64,000 nucleotides of DNA from Methanocaldococcus fervens AG86 (GTDB lineage: Archaea; AGJL01; Methanococci; Methanococcales; Methanocaldococcaceae), in NCBI RefSeq assembly GCF_000023985.1, contig NC_013156.1:1290363-1354362 (forward strand). Direction: 5' to 3'. Shown in pieces: positions 8,358 through 18,191 of the stretch (position 1 is the stretch's first letter; every line of letters begins with the position of its first letter). The notes beneath the pieces were generated by a model. The model ran no database searches. It saw only the letters and a program-made list of their open reading frames with translations, and was not told the origin of the DNA. The position numbers were made by a program, and so were the translations under genes.

Positions 8358-8867
8358 ATGATCATTACAACCTCAAGAAAACCCTCCCAAAGAACAAGAA
8401 GTTTTGTTAGAGATTTAGAAAGAACGTTAAATTTACCTTATGTTCAAAGAGGTAAGCTTTCATTAAAAGAGATTTTTGAGATGGATAAGCATATTCTTTT
8501 AATTGGTGAATTTAAAGCTAATCCTGGAACTTTAGTTGTTTATGATGTTGAGAATGAGAGAAGGTTGTCAAGCTTTATCTCTGTTAAGTTGCAGAGAGAA
8601 ATTTGTGGAGAGAAAATATACAACGATGATGGAATAAGAATAAAAATAAGTAAAGAACTTAAAGATAATGAAGAGTTCCAAAAATATTATGAGATTTATG
8701 ATGAATTTTTATTCCAACACTTAAACGTTGATGAAGATAGCGATATAACATTAAGATTAGAAAAAGATCCAAAATATCTATTTGCTATGCAGTTTTATAA
8801 GGGAAGGGTTAAGATAGGTCCTTTAATTAGGGTAAAATCCATCAAGCTGTTTGACAGCCTCATATAA
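8358..8867 (+). CDS. Brix-domain ribosome-biogenesis protein (Imp4-like)
   Basis: A 169-aa single Brix domain protein. It opens with the classical Imp4/Brix start ([22 protein letters not shown]) and ends with a hydrophobic beta strand pattern ([13 protein letters not shown]). Eukaryotic relatives Imp4, Rpf1 and Ssf1 are needed for rRNA processing, and the archaeal protein is inferred to do a simpler version of this. It starts one base after rpoP. Confidence 0.88.
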   Translation: MIITTSRKPSQRTRSFVRDLERTLNLPYVQRGKLSLKEIFEMDKHILLIGEFKANPGTLVVYDVENERRLSSFISVKLQREICGEKIYNDDGIRIKISKELKDNEEFQKYYEIYDEFLFQHLNVDEDSDITLRLEKDPKYLFAMQFYKGRVKIGPLIRVKSIKLFDSLI

Positions 8868-8882
8868 ATATAAGGGATTTTT

Positions 8883-9125
8883 ATGAATTCTTTTGAGTTA
8901 ATATTAGAGTTTGATAGTGAGGAGGAGGCAGAGGTTATTTATAAATCCATATTTTTAGAACATTTAACTTCTCAAATAAAGTCCTCTGCCAAAATGGAAA
9001 TAAATAAAAATATAATAAGAATAAATGTTAAAGCTGAAGACATCTCCATACTAAAGGCATCTATCTACTCTTACTTAAGATGGATAGGTGTGGCACAAAA
9101 CATTTATAAAATTTGTAAAGAATAA
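8883..9125 (+). CDS. pcc1: KEOPS complex subunit Pcc1
   Basis: An 80-aa protein matching archaeal Pcc1 in length and pattern: ILEFDSEEEAEVIYKSIFLE at the start, then basic central strands, then ISILKASIYSYLRWIGVAQNIY at the end, where the SxYSYLRW pattern is typical. Pcc1 dimerises the KEOPS complex (Kae1, Bud32, Cgi121) that makes threonylcarbamoyl-adenosine in tRNA. The neighbouring Brix and ribosomal genes fit a translation cluster. Small size leaves some room for doubt. Confidence 0.8.
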   Translation: MNSFELILEFDSEEEAEVIYKSIFLEHLTSQIKSSAKMEINKNIIRINVKAEDISILKASIYSYLRWIGVAQNIYKICKE

Positions 9126-9149
9126 TAAACTCTTTTAGGAGGTGGTAAT

Positions 9150-9377
9150 TTGGCTAAGATATTTAGAATAACAGGGCAAATATTAAGAAAAGGAGAACCT
9201 ATGTTCTTTAGAAAAGAATACAAAGCTTTAAAACCAGAACATGCTTTAGAGATTTTATACTCTGAGTTTGGAGGAAGGTACAAAGTTAAAAGAAGTAGAA
9301 TAAAAATCTTAAATGTTGAAGAGATAAGCCCAGAAGACGTTACAGATCCAGTATTAAAAAGATTGGTTGCTGCTTAA
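9150..9377 (+). CDS. rplX: Large-subunit ribosomal protein L18Ae/LX (eL20)
   Basis: A 75-aa archaeal LX protein (AKIFRITGQILRKGEPMFFRKEYKA; second half SEFGGRYKVKRSRIKI). It begins at TTG at 9150, with AGGAGGTGG nine bases upstream; the start is fixed because the MAKIFR N-terminus is conserved. It is the last gene of the cluster before a T-rich stretch. Confidence 0.94.
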   Translation: MAKIFRITGQILRKGEPMFFRKEYKALKPEHALEILYSEFGGRYKVKRSRIKILNVEEISPEDVTDPVLKRLVAA

Positions 9378-9425
9378 ATCTCTCGTTTAATTCTTTTTTA
9401 TCTTTTTTTATTTTTTATGGATTTT
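9378..9425 (+). terminator. Oligo-T terminator after the ribosomal cluster
   Basis: Three consecutive T-runs (TTCTTTTTTATC, TTTTTTTATT, TTTTTTATGG) directly follow rplX without a hairpin. Archaeal RNA polymerase stops at such oligo-T tracts. This likely ends the SBDS-to-LX transcript. Confidence 0.55.
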
Positions 9426-9456
9426 ATTATTTTTTAAAACTTATTTTGGTGAGATT

Positions 9457-9871
9457 GTGGAAGATAAAATTGAGTTTATGGCGAAGCATAAAAAATGGTT
9501 CGTAGTGAAAAAATTAAAAATAGATGAAAATACTGAAGATATTGAGATAGCTCGGCTGTTGGCATCAATAGATGAGACGGTTTTAAATAAAATAACTGAA
9601 TACTTACCTTTTGATATGAATAAGTTATATGAAATTGCAGATAATATATACCAAAAGAAAAAGGGAAGAATTACTGAAGAGGAGATTGCTGAAGTTTTGA
9701 AAAAATTAAAATCTCCAGCAACGACAAGAAAATTAAATGAAATTACAGAATCAAAGGAAGGTAAGGAAATATTAAAGGTTATTTTAAATAACATAATATT
9801 AGAGAGGTTGGGCATTCAAACAAGAATCTCCCCTAAAATTATTGAGAAATATATTGAGAAGGAGAGAGAAA

Positions 9872-9882
<11 letters not shown>
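9457..9882 (+). CDS. Conserved 141-aa protein, unknown function
   Basis: A highly charged, mostly helical protein starting at GTG (9457) preceded by TTGGTGAGATT. It begins EDKIEFMAKHKKWFVVKKLK and ends IIEKYIEKERENEC. I recognise no family or catalytic motif. Its last 11 bases overlap the start of the radical-SAM gene (stop TGA 9880-9882, next ATG 9872), so the two are translationally coupled and probably work together with the following thi4 gene. Confidence 0.75.
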
Positions 9883-11709
<1,827 letters not shown>

Positions 11710-11725
11710 ATAAAATAATGAACAA

Positions 11726-12511
11726 TTAATTTTTTATGCTCTCTTTCAATAAAACAATCTTCTCTCTCAATTTATGATTTCCTACTTTTCTCGCAATACT
11801 TAAAATCGATTCAAGTTCTTCATCAAAATTTTTTAAAATCCCTTCTTCAATTCTATGAATCTTTAAATTTATTAAGAAGAGGGCTTCATAATCAAAGGGT
11901 GATTTATATTCCTTTTTATCTATAAAATCCTTAACCATCTCTAAAATCTCTATAACTGATAATCTCTTCTGTATAAATTCCTCAGTTAATTTTCTCCTTT
12001 TTCTTCCAGTTAAAAGTAGCTCAATCTCCCTCTTTAGTTCATAACTCCCAACTCTTAAAGCCATATTGGTTAAACTCCTAACTTCAGATTTATAATCTAA
12101 AACAATTCCCTCATCCAATCTTAAAATTTTTAAACCAATTAAGTTTAGAATATGTCTATCTTCATAAGATTTGTATGGCTTTTTTTCTATATAGCCTCGC
12201 AAATACTCTAAAATTTCAATAATTCTCTTTATTTTATTTTTTTGAGATTTTGTTAATCTTGTCTTATCCCCAAACAGTAAAAGATTTATTTCTCTCTTCA
12301 TATCAAAGCTACCAACTTTTTTGGCTATCTCCGAAATCTTACTTGCTATTGGCAATATATCCTCATCTAAAAGCTGTCCTTTTTCAAGATAATTTAACAT
12401 TAACCTTATAATTGCCTTTTCATCACTTCCTTCCTTTGCATACATATCCAAAATCTCTAAAATATATATAAATTGCTCTATAATTTCTATTCTACTTTTT
12501 TCTAGTAGCAT
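11726..12511 (-). CDS. Triplicated helical-repeat protein, unknown function
   Basis: A 261-aa all-helical protein made of three copies of a unit of about 80 residues. The unit ends are visibly related: ISEIAKKVGSFDMKREINLL, NMALRVGSYELKREIELLL and LSIARKVGNHKLREKIVLL; each is preceded by an L-x-R/K-x-DEG/EEG-like segment (LEKGQLLDED, ILRLDEGIVLDY, IHRIEEGILKNF). The unit resembles the small UPF0147-type helical proteins, but I am not sure of this. No catalytic residues are apparent. The ATG at 12511 is preferred over the GTG at 12520, which lies inside the RBS AAGTGATT. It is downstream of hemL in the same direction with a 50-base gap. Confidence 0.65.
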   Translation of the reverse strand: MLLEKSRIEIIEQFIYILEILDMYAKEGSDEKAIIRLMLNYLEKGQLLDEDILPIASKISEIAKKVGSFDMKREINLLLFGDKTRLTKSQKNKIKRIIEILEYLRGYIEKKPYKSYEDRHILNLIGLKILRLDEGIVLDYKSEVRSLTNMALRVGSYELKREIELLLTGRKRRKLTEEFIQKRLSVIEILEMVKDFIDKKEYKSPFDYEALFLINLKIHRIEEGILKNFDEELESILSIARKVGNHKLREKIVLLKESIKN

Positions 12512-12561
12512 TTGAATCACTTTTATTAGAAATTAATTAAAAAATTAATTGAGTGTAAAAT

Positions 12562-13842
12562 TTACTCTAAACTTCTAAATACATCTTCCATAGCATTTAT
12601 TGTTTTATCGATAACTTCATCATCGTGCTTTATTGATGTGAAGCAACATTCAAACTGTGATGGGGGAACAAAAACACCTCTCTCCAACAGTCCCCAGAAG
12701 TATTTCATAAATTTGTTAACATCACTCTGTTTAGCAATCTCATAATTTACAACGTCCTTGTCATTGAAATATATTTGGAACATTGATGCAATGTTATAAA
12801 CTTTAGCTTTAATGTTGTATTTATCAGCCAACTCTCTCAAAGCATCTGCCAATATTTTAGCTGTTCTTGACGTTTCTTTATAGAATTTGTCATCCAACTG
12901 CTCAAGTGTTGCAATTCCAGCAGTTATTGATATTGGATTACCATTAAAAGTTCCTGCTTGATAGATAGCCCCTAATGGGGAGAAGTTCTCCATAATTTCT
13001 CTTTTACCAACTATAGCACCAATTGGGAATCCTCCACCCAAAATTTTACCTAAAGTGGCAATATCTGGAACCACATCAAAATATTCCTGAGCTCCTCCTT
13101 TAGCCAATCTAAATCCTGTTATAACTTCATCAAATATTAATAAAATGTCATTTTCTTCAGCAATCTCCCTTAAAAACTTTAAATATCCTTCTTTTGGTAA
13201 GATACATCCAACGTTTCCCATAACTGGCTCAACTATGACACAGGCAATTTCATCTTTATTTTCATTTATAGCTCTTTTAACAGCATCTTCATCATTAAAT
13301 GGAACTAAAATGGTATTTTTTGTTGTTTCTTCTGGAATTCCTGGAGAATTTGGATGTCCATGAGTTAAGGCTCCACTTCCACTCTTAACTAAAACGTAAT
13401 CATGTGCTCCATGATAAGCTCCATCAAACTTAATAATCTTTTTTCTTCCAGTAACCCCTCTTGCCAATCTTATAGCAGACATTGTTGCCTCTGTTCCAGA
13501 ATTGACGAATCTAACCATTTCAGCACATGGAACTCTTTTAACCACTTCTTTAGCTAATATAATCTCTTTCTCTGTTGGACATCCATAAGCACTTCCAAGC
13601 TCAAGCTGTTTTTTTACAGCTTCAACTATCTTTTCATTTGCATGACCCAAAACCATTGGACCATAAGCTAAACAGTAATCAATGTAGCAGTTTCCATCAA
13701 CATCATATAAATAGCAATCTTTAGCTTTTTTAACAAAGAATGGATATGGTTTAAAGTACCTAACTGGGCTGTTAACTCCTCCAACTAAGTATTTTTTTGC
13801 CTCCTCAAACAATTCTTTTGATTTATCCATTTTTAAGCTCAT
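12562..13842 (-). CDS. hemL: Glutamate-1-semialdehyde 2,1-aminomutase
   Basis: A 426-aa PLP enzyme that makes 5-aminolevulinate from glutamate-1-semialdehyde, the C5 route into tetrapyrroles including coenzyme F430. Typical motifs are [17 protein letters not shown] at the start, [59 protein letters not shown] and the Schiff-base lysine in [15 protein letters not shown]. The ATG at 13842 has GGTG six bases ahead; the GTG at 13851 overlaps this RBS. The same window holds cfbD, another F430 gene. Confidence 0.95.
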   Translation of the reverse strand: MSLKMDKSKELFEEAKKYLVGGVNSPVRYFKPYPFFVKKAKDCYLYDVDGNCYIDYCLAYGPMVLGHANEKIVEAVKKQLELGSAYGCPTEKEIILAKEVVKRVPCAEMVRFVNSGTEATMSAIRLARGVTGRKKIIKFDGAYHGAHDYVLVKSGSGALTHGHPNSPGIPEETTKNTILVPFNDEDAVKRAINENKDEIACVIVEPVMGNVGCILPKEGYLKFLREIAEENDILLIFDEVITGFRLAKGGAQEYFDVVPDIATLGKILGGGFPIGAIVGKREIMENFSPLGAIYQAGTFNGNPISITAGIATLEQLDDKFYKETSRTAKILADALRELADKYNIKAKVYNIASMFQIYFNDKDVVNYEIAKQSDVNKFMKYFWGLLERGVFVPPSQFECCFTSIKHDDEVIDKTINAMEDVFRSLE

Positions 13843-13929
13843 AATTTTCACCTTAATTTCTTTAACGATTAAGAAAGTTGTTATAATACCTTATTTATTC
13901 ATCATATTAAAATTTTGATATTTGGAAAA

Positions 13930-13940
13930 AACTATTTATA
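13930..13940 (+). promoter_or_regulatory. BRE/TATA promoter of the guide RNA
   Basis: A-rich BRE-like GAAAAAAC followed by the TATA box TATTTATA (13933-13940). The expected start 22-27 bases on coincides with the first base of the GC-rich RNA (about 13961). No ORF follows within 130 bases, so this promoter serves the RNA. Confidence 0.65.
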
Positions 13941-13960
13941 TGAAAAAATTCAAAATTTTT

Positions 13961-14033
13961 AATCCCCTCGGGCCCACGCTCTCGACATGGCGGAGCCAAG
14001 GATGAGAGAGGGTAGGATGGAGGGGGAACAGCC
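13961..14033 (+). ncRNA. H/ACA-type guide RNA
   Basis: A GC-rich island of about 73 bases in A+T-rich intergenic DNA. It folds as one H/ACA hairpin: lower stem UCCCCUC (13963-13969) with GAGGGGG (14020-14026); a pocket with GGGCCCAC on the left and about GGGUAGGAU on the right; an upper CUCUC/GAGAG stem; a kink-turn-like GA-rich loop (GACAUGGC, GGA, GCCAAGGAUGA) of the kind bound by L7Ae; and box ACA at 14028-14030 three bases before the 3' end. The lower stem ends one base before the ACA. A TATA box and a T-rich 3' flank fit an independent gene. By the H/ACA rule the target would be two segments complementary to the right then left guide around UN. Target not determined. Confidence 0.75.
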
Positions 14034-14093
14034 TTTTATAATTAATTTTAGCTATTTTATCAAAATTTAAATTTACTCTAAATGGTGACTAAC

Positions 14094-14738
14094 ATGAAAA
14101 TTGTGGGGATCACTGATTTGCATGGAAAGTTACCTCCAGCAGTTAGGGAATTTAAAGATTTTGCTGATGTTTTAGTTGTTTGTGGGGATATAACACACTT
14201 TGGTAGGGGCATTGAAATTATAGAAAAATTGGCTGAGTTATCAGATTATATGGAAGTTCTCTGCGTTCCTGGAAATTGTGATAACAAAGATGTTATAGAT
14301 GAATTGAATAGCTTCAAATTAAATATAGATGGGAAAGTGAAAAAGATAGGAAATATAAATTTTGTTGGAGTGGGGGGGAGTAATAAAACACCATTTAACA
14401 CTCCAAACGAATACACTGAAGAAGAAATATACAATAAGGTAATAAATTTAGTTAAAAACCTAAAAAACGTATTTTTAGTTACCCATGCTCCACCATACAA
14501 TACAATGGCTGATATTGTTGATTTAGATAAAGATATTCACGTTGGAAGTAAAGCAATTAGGAAAATTATTGAAGATTTCAATGAAAATATAATACTCTGT
14601 GCTTGTGGGCATATACATGAAAGTAGGTGTATAGATAAAATTGGAAAAACTATAATTGTTAAACCATCTCCAAAGAGTTATTTTGTCTATGATACAAAAA
14701 AGAACATGGTTGTTTTAGAGGATTTTAATGGGTTATAA
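14094..14738 (+). CDS. Calcineurin-like metallophosphoesterase
   Basis: A 214-aa metallophosphoesterase. Metal-binding motifs are DLHG (about residue 8; D-x-H), VVCGDITHFGRG (GD), VPGNCDN (GNCD), VTHAPPYN (TH) and CACGHIHESRC (GHIH). The family covers nucleases, cyclic nucleotide phosphodiesterases and protein phosphatases; no substrate can be assigned. ATG at 14094 is preferred over 14082 because GGTGACT lies just ahead of it. It shares the intergenic region with the guide RNA. Confidence 0.85.
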   Translation: MKIVGITDLHGKLPPAVREFKDFADVLVVCGDITHFGRGIEIIEKLAELSDYMEVLCVPGNCDNKDVIDELNSFKLNIDGKVKKIGNINFVGVGGSNKTPFNTPNEYTEEEIYNKVINLVKNLKNVFLVTHAPPYNTMADIVDLDKDIHVGSKAIRKIIEDFNENIILCACGHIHESRCIDKIGKTIIVKPSPKSYFVYDTKKNMVVLEDFNGL

Positions 14739-14760
14739 AAATAAAAAATAATTATTAAAT

Positions 14761-16065
14761 TTACTGCATGGCTTTTTCAAATGCAATCATTGCACTTAAA
14801 ACCTTCTCATCTTCAAATGGTTTTCCTTGAATCTGTAAGCCAACAGGAATGCCGTTTATATCCCCACATGGAACTACTCCAGCACATAAACCACAAATAT
14901 TAGCTGGAACTGTTAAAACGTCGTAGCTATACATTTCCATTGGGGTTAATTTTTCTCCCAATTTATGTGGTAATTTAGGAACTGTTGCCCCTACTATGAT
15001 ATCAACATCTTTCATAATCTTAATCATCTCGTTTTTCATCAAATTCCTTGCTTTTAAAGCGTTTTTGTAGTATTTACCACTATATTCTTTCTGACTAATC
15101 ATTGAACCAATCATAATTCTTCTTAAAACCTCTTCTCCACAAACTTCTTCTATTTTATACCCATATTTTCTTCCATCGTATCTTCTCGTTGCTGAGAAGA
15201 ACTCAACGTAGTTAATTAAATAGTAGGTTGGTAAAGCTAAATCAATATATTTATAGCTTAATTCAACGATTTCACAGCCTAAATCTTTAAAGACTTCAAT
15301 GCCATTCTCTATTTTATCCCTAATCTTTTCGTCGGTAACTTCCATAAACTCCTTAACAACTCCAACTTTAAAGCCCTTAATATCTCTCTTTACAAATTCT
15401 TCTGTTTCCACTGTTGTTGTGTCTCTAACATCTTTTCCTTTAATTACATTTGTTAATAATAAAGCATCTTCAGCTGTTTTTGTTAAAGGACCTATTTGGT
15501 CAAAACTCATTGCCAAATCGCACAATCCATACCTACTAACAACTCCATAACTTGGCTTAAAACCTACAACTCCGCAGTGTGAAGCAGGGTTTCTTATACT
15601 TCCTCCAGTATCGCTACCTAAAGCCATATCGCATAAATCAGCAGCAACGGCAGCGGCACTTCCTGAAGAGCTACCTCCAGGTATTCTGTCTTTTGCTCTT
15701 GGGTTTTTTGTAGGCCCAAAATAAGATGTTTCTCCACTACTTCCACATGCAAATTCATCCATATTAGCAATGCCTATAATTAAACCGCCATTTTCCTTTA
15801 TTTTTTCTATAACTGTAGCATCGTAAGGGGCTACATAGTTTTCTAAAGTTTTTGATGCACATGAGATTGTATAATCTTCAACGTTTATGTTTGCCTTGAC
15901 TGCAATAATCTTTCCATATAATGGTTTTTTCTTAGCTTTTTCATCTTTTTCTAATTTTTTTGCCTCTTCTAAAACTTTTTCTGGCTTTACCTCAATTAGA
16001 GCGTTTATATCTTTGTTAATTTTTTCTATTCTATCTAAATATTCTTCTACTTTTTCAACAATCAT
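14761..16065 (-). CDS. gatA: Glutamyl-tRNA(Gln) amidotransferase subunit A
   Basis: A 434-aa amidase-signature subunit of GatCAB, which turns Asp-tRNA(Asn) and/or Glu-tRNA(Gln) into the amidated forms using ammonia from glutamine. The Ser-cisSer-Lys triad regions are the Lys in GKIIAVKANI, GGSSSGSAAAVAADL and LGSDTGGSIRNPASHCG. Length is a little shorter than bacterial GatA, as normal for methanococci. ATG at 16065 follows GGTGATGCG. Methanogens lack asparaginyl-tRNA synthetase, which explains why it is needed. Confidence 0.93.
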   Translation of the reverse strand: MIVEKVEEYLDRIEKINKDINALIEVKPEKVLEEAKKLEKDEKAKKKPLYGKIIAVKANINVEDYTISCASKTLENYVAPYDATVIEKIKENGGLIIGIANMDEFACGSSGETSYFGPTKNPRAKDRIPGGSSSGSAAAVAADLCDMALGSDTGGSIRNPASHCGVVGFKPSYGVVSRYGLCDLAMSFDQIGPLTKTAEDALLLTNVIKGKDVRDTTTVETEEFVKRDIKGFKVGVVKEFMEVTDEKIRDKIENGIEVFKDLGCEIVELSYKYIDLALPTYYLINYVEFFSATRRYDGRKYGYKIEEVCGEEVLRRIMIGSMISQKEYSGKYYKNALKARNLMKNEMIKIMKDVDIIVGATVPKLPHKLGEKLTPMEMYSYDVLTVPANICGLCAGVVPCGDINGIPVGLQIQGKPFEDEKVLSAMIAFEKAMQ

Positions 16066-16153
16066 CGCATCACCGTAATTTTTTAATTATATTATAAAAA
16101 TAAAAATAGATAGTTAAAATTTTCCATTAAACTTAATAATCTTTTTGGTTGAA

Positions 16154-16642
16154 TCAACCTTTAAAGTTCCAAATCTTGTCTCCTACATAGTGAAGGTTTT
16201 TGATGGCTTTACCTTTATCAGCTTCTTTCATCTCTTTTCCATCCATTAAGGCAATGCCAATACATATTGGTTTTTTGTGATTTTCATCTACAACAAAAAC
16301 TACATCTCCTTCATTAATGTTTTCATCTGCATCTACAATTCCAGGAGCCATAACATCTGCTCCATTTATCAAAAATTTTATTGCCCCCATATCAACAACA
16401 ACTAAATTCCTGTTTGGGAGTTTTTTTAGCAACAACTTTAATGTTGGAATTATTTTATCCTCTTTTTTAAATGCAACTGGCTCTTTATCAACTAATATTA
16501 TCTCAAAATCATCTGTTATGGCTATCTCTACATTACTCTTTTTTGGAATAATCTCATCAACATCTTCAAAAAATTCATTTAATTCATTTTTTATTTTTTT
16601 AACATCTTTCTTACTTAAAAAGTATCTTTTCCTTATCTCCAA
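16154..16642 (-). CDS. PUA-domain RNA-binding protein (MCT-1/Tma20-like)
   Basis: A 162-aa protein with an N-terminal pre-PUA domain (MEIRKRYFLSKKDVKKIKNEL) and a C-terminal PUA domain (NLVVVDMGAIKFLINGADVMAPGIVDAD; GDVVFVVDENHKKPICIGIA). It belongs to the archaeal group related to MCT-1/Tma20, which acts in translation re-initiation or ribosome recycling in eukaryotes. The start is TTG at 16642, with AGGTGGTAGG ahead. It is immediately downstream of cofH. Confidence 0.8.
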   Translation of the reverse strand: MEIRKRYFLSKKDVKKIKNELNEFFEDVDEIIPKKSNVEIAITDDFEIILVDKEPVAFKKEDKIIPTLKLLLKKLPNRNLVVVDMGAIKFLINGADVMAPGIVDADENINEGDVVFVVDENHKKPICIGIALMDGKEMKEADKGKAIKNLHYVGDKIWNFKG

Positions 16643-16654
16643 CCTACCACCTTT

Positions 16655-17734
16655 TTAATCTAAAATTTTATACAATGTAGTTCTTTGCTTGGGAATCAAT
16701 CCAACTCTTTCAATCATATCCCTGATCTCCTCAACGCTCATATAAACGCCATGCTCAGCTCCAGCACTTCTTGATATGTTTTCCTCTATTAAAGTTCCTC
16801 CAACGTCGTTAGCTCCACATCTTAGAGCAACTTGGACCATCTTTTTACCTAATTTAACCCACGAAGCTTGGATATTTTTTATTAAGCCTTTGAATATTAT
16901 CCTACTAACTGCAAAAACCTTCAAATCTTCAATACCTGTAGCCCCTGCCTTAGCTCGTCCATCTCTATAAATTGGAGCTAATTTGTGCATAAATGAAAGT
17001 GGAACGAATTCTGTAAAGCCGTTGGTTTCTTCCTGAATTTCTTTTATTATAAATAGATGATTTACCCAATGCTTGTAGTTGTCAATATGCCCATACATCA
17101 TGGTTGCAGTTGTTGGTATTCCCAATTTATGAGCCTCTTTAATTATGTAAATCCATTCTTTAGTTTTTATTTTATGTGGGCAGAGTTCTGCCCTAACTTC
17201 ATCGTCTAAAATCTCAGCTGCAGTTCCCGGCATGGAGTTGAGACCATTCTCCTTTAAAATTTTTAAGGCTTCTTTTATTGTTAAGCCGGCATTTTCAGCT
17301 CCAAAATATACTTCCATTGGTGAGAATGCATGTATGTGTATATCTCCATAAGGTTTTGTTGCCTCATGAACTGCCTTTAAAATCTCTGCCTGATAATAAG
17401 TGTCTATTTTCGGATGTAAGCCACCTTGAATACAAACTTCAGTACATCCAAATTTCTTTGACTCTACAGCTCTTTTGGCAATTTCATCTATATCTAAAAA
17501 ATAAGCATGTTTGTCATTTTCATTAGCCCTAAAAGCGCAAAATTTGCAATTTCCAACACATATGTTTGTGAAGTTTATGTTTCTATTAACTACATATGTA
17601 ACAACATCCCCAACTTCTTCTTTTCTCAAAGCATCGGCAAATTTAAACAACTCAAATATATTTTCGTTATCTTCAAATAACTCTAAAGCTTCTTTTTTTG
17701 AGATTTCCTTTTCTTTGAACTTTTCAATGTCCAT
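16655..17734 (-). CDS. cofH: FO synthase subunit 2 (radical SAM)
   Basis: A 359-aa radical SAM enzyme of coenzyme F420 synthesis. CofH makes the tyrosine-derived adduct that CofG closes to the deazaflavin FO. The cluster motif is CVGNCKFCAF (CX3CX2C) after VVTYVVNRNINFTNI, and EVCIQGGLHP, IHAFSPMEVYFGAENAGL and MMYGHIDNYKHWVNHL are characteristic of CofH rather than CofG. The ATG at 17734 follows GATGAGAGC. It begins 4 bases after hisI stops and is probably co-transcribed with it. Confidence 0.93.
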   Translation of the reverse strand: MDIEKFKEKEISKKEALELFEDNENIFELFKFADALRKEEVGDVVTYVVNRNINFTNICVGNCKFCAFRANENDKHAYFLDIDEIAKRAVESKKFGCTEVCIQGGLHPKIDTYYQAEILKAVHEATKPYGDIHIHAFSPMEVYFGAENAGLTIKEALKILKENGLNSMPGTAAEILDDEVRAELCPHKIKTKEWIYIIKEAHKLGIPTTATMMYGHIDNYKHWVNHLFIIKEIQEETNGFTEFVPLSFMHKLAPIYRDGRAKAGATGIEDLKVFAVSRIIFKGLIKNIQASWVKLGKKMVQVALRCGANDVGGTLIEENISRSAGAEHGVYMSVEEIRDMIERVGLIPKQRTTLYKILD

Positions 17735-17738
17735 GCTC

Positions 17739-18128
17739 TCATCTCTTGTAATGTTCTTCAGTTACTTTCAGCTCTTCATCCTCTATTTTATAATGGAAGC
17801 ATGAATAGTAGCCTTCGTGACACGCAACTCCTTTCTGTTCAACTATAAATAATAAGGCATCTCCATCACAATCTCTATAAAATCTTATTAACTTTTGTGT
17901 ATTTCCACTTTCCTCTCCTTTTTTCCACAATTTTTTCCTACTTGTTGAATAATAGTGCATATATCCCGTTTCCAATGTCTTTTTTAAAGCCTCTTCATTC
18001 ATAAATGCTGTCATCAACACATTTTTATTTTCATCACATGTTATTGCTAAAATCAACCTCTCTCCTTCTATATTTCTAAATTTTAAATTTAATCTCTCGA
18101 TTATTTTATCTATATTATTTTTATCCAT
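17739..18128 (-). CDS. hisI: Phosphoribosyl-AMP cyclohydrolase
   Basis: A 129-aa enzyme of histidine synthesis, hydrolysing the adenine ring of PR-AMP. Diagnostic stretches are [40 protein letters not shown] and the zinc ligands in [27 protein letters not shown]. No HisE domain is fused. ATG at 18128 has GGTGGC before it. Confidence 0.96.
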   Translation of the reverse strand: MDKNNIDKIIERLNLKFRNIEGERLILAITCDENKNVLMTAFMNEEALKKTLETGYMHYYSTSRKKLWKKGEESGNTQKLIRFYRDCDGDALLFIVEQKGVACHEGYYSCFHYKIEDEELKVTEEHYKR

Positions 18129-18191
18129 ATTGCCACCAATTATTTAAGAATTGTTATTTATGATTGAATGGAACATTTAATCGCTCCTTTA

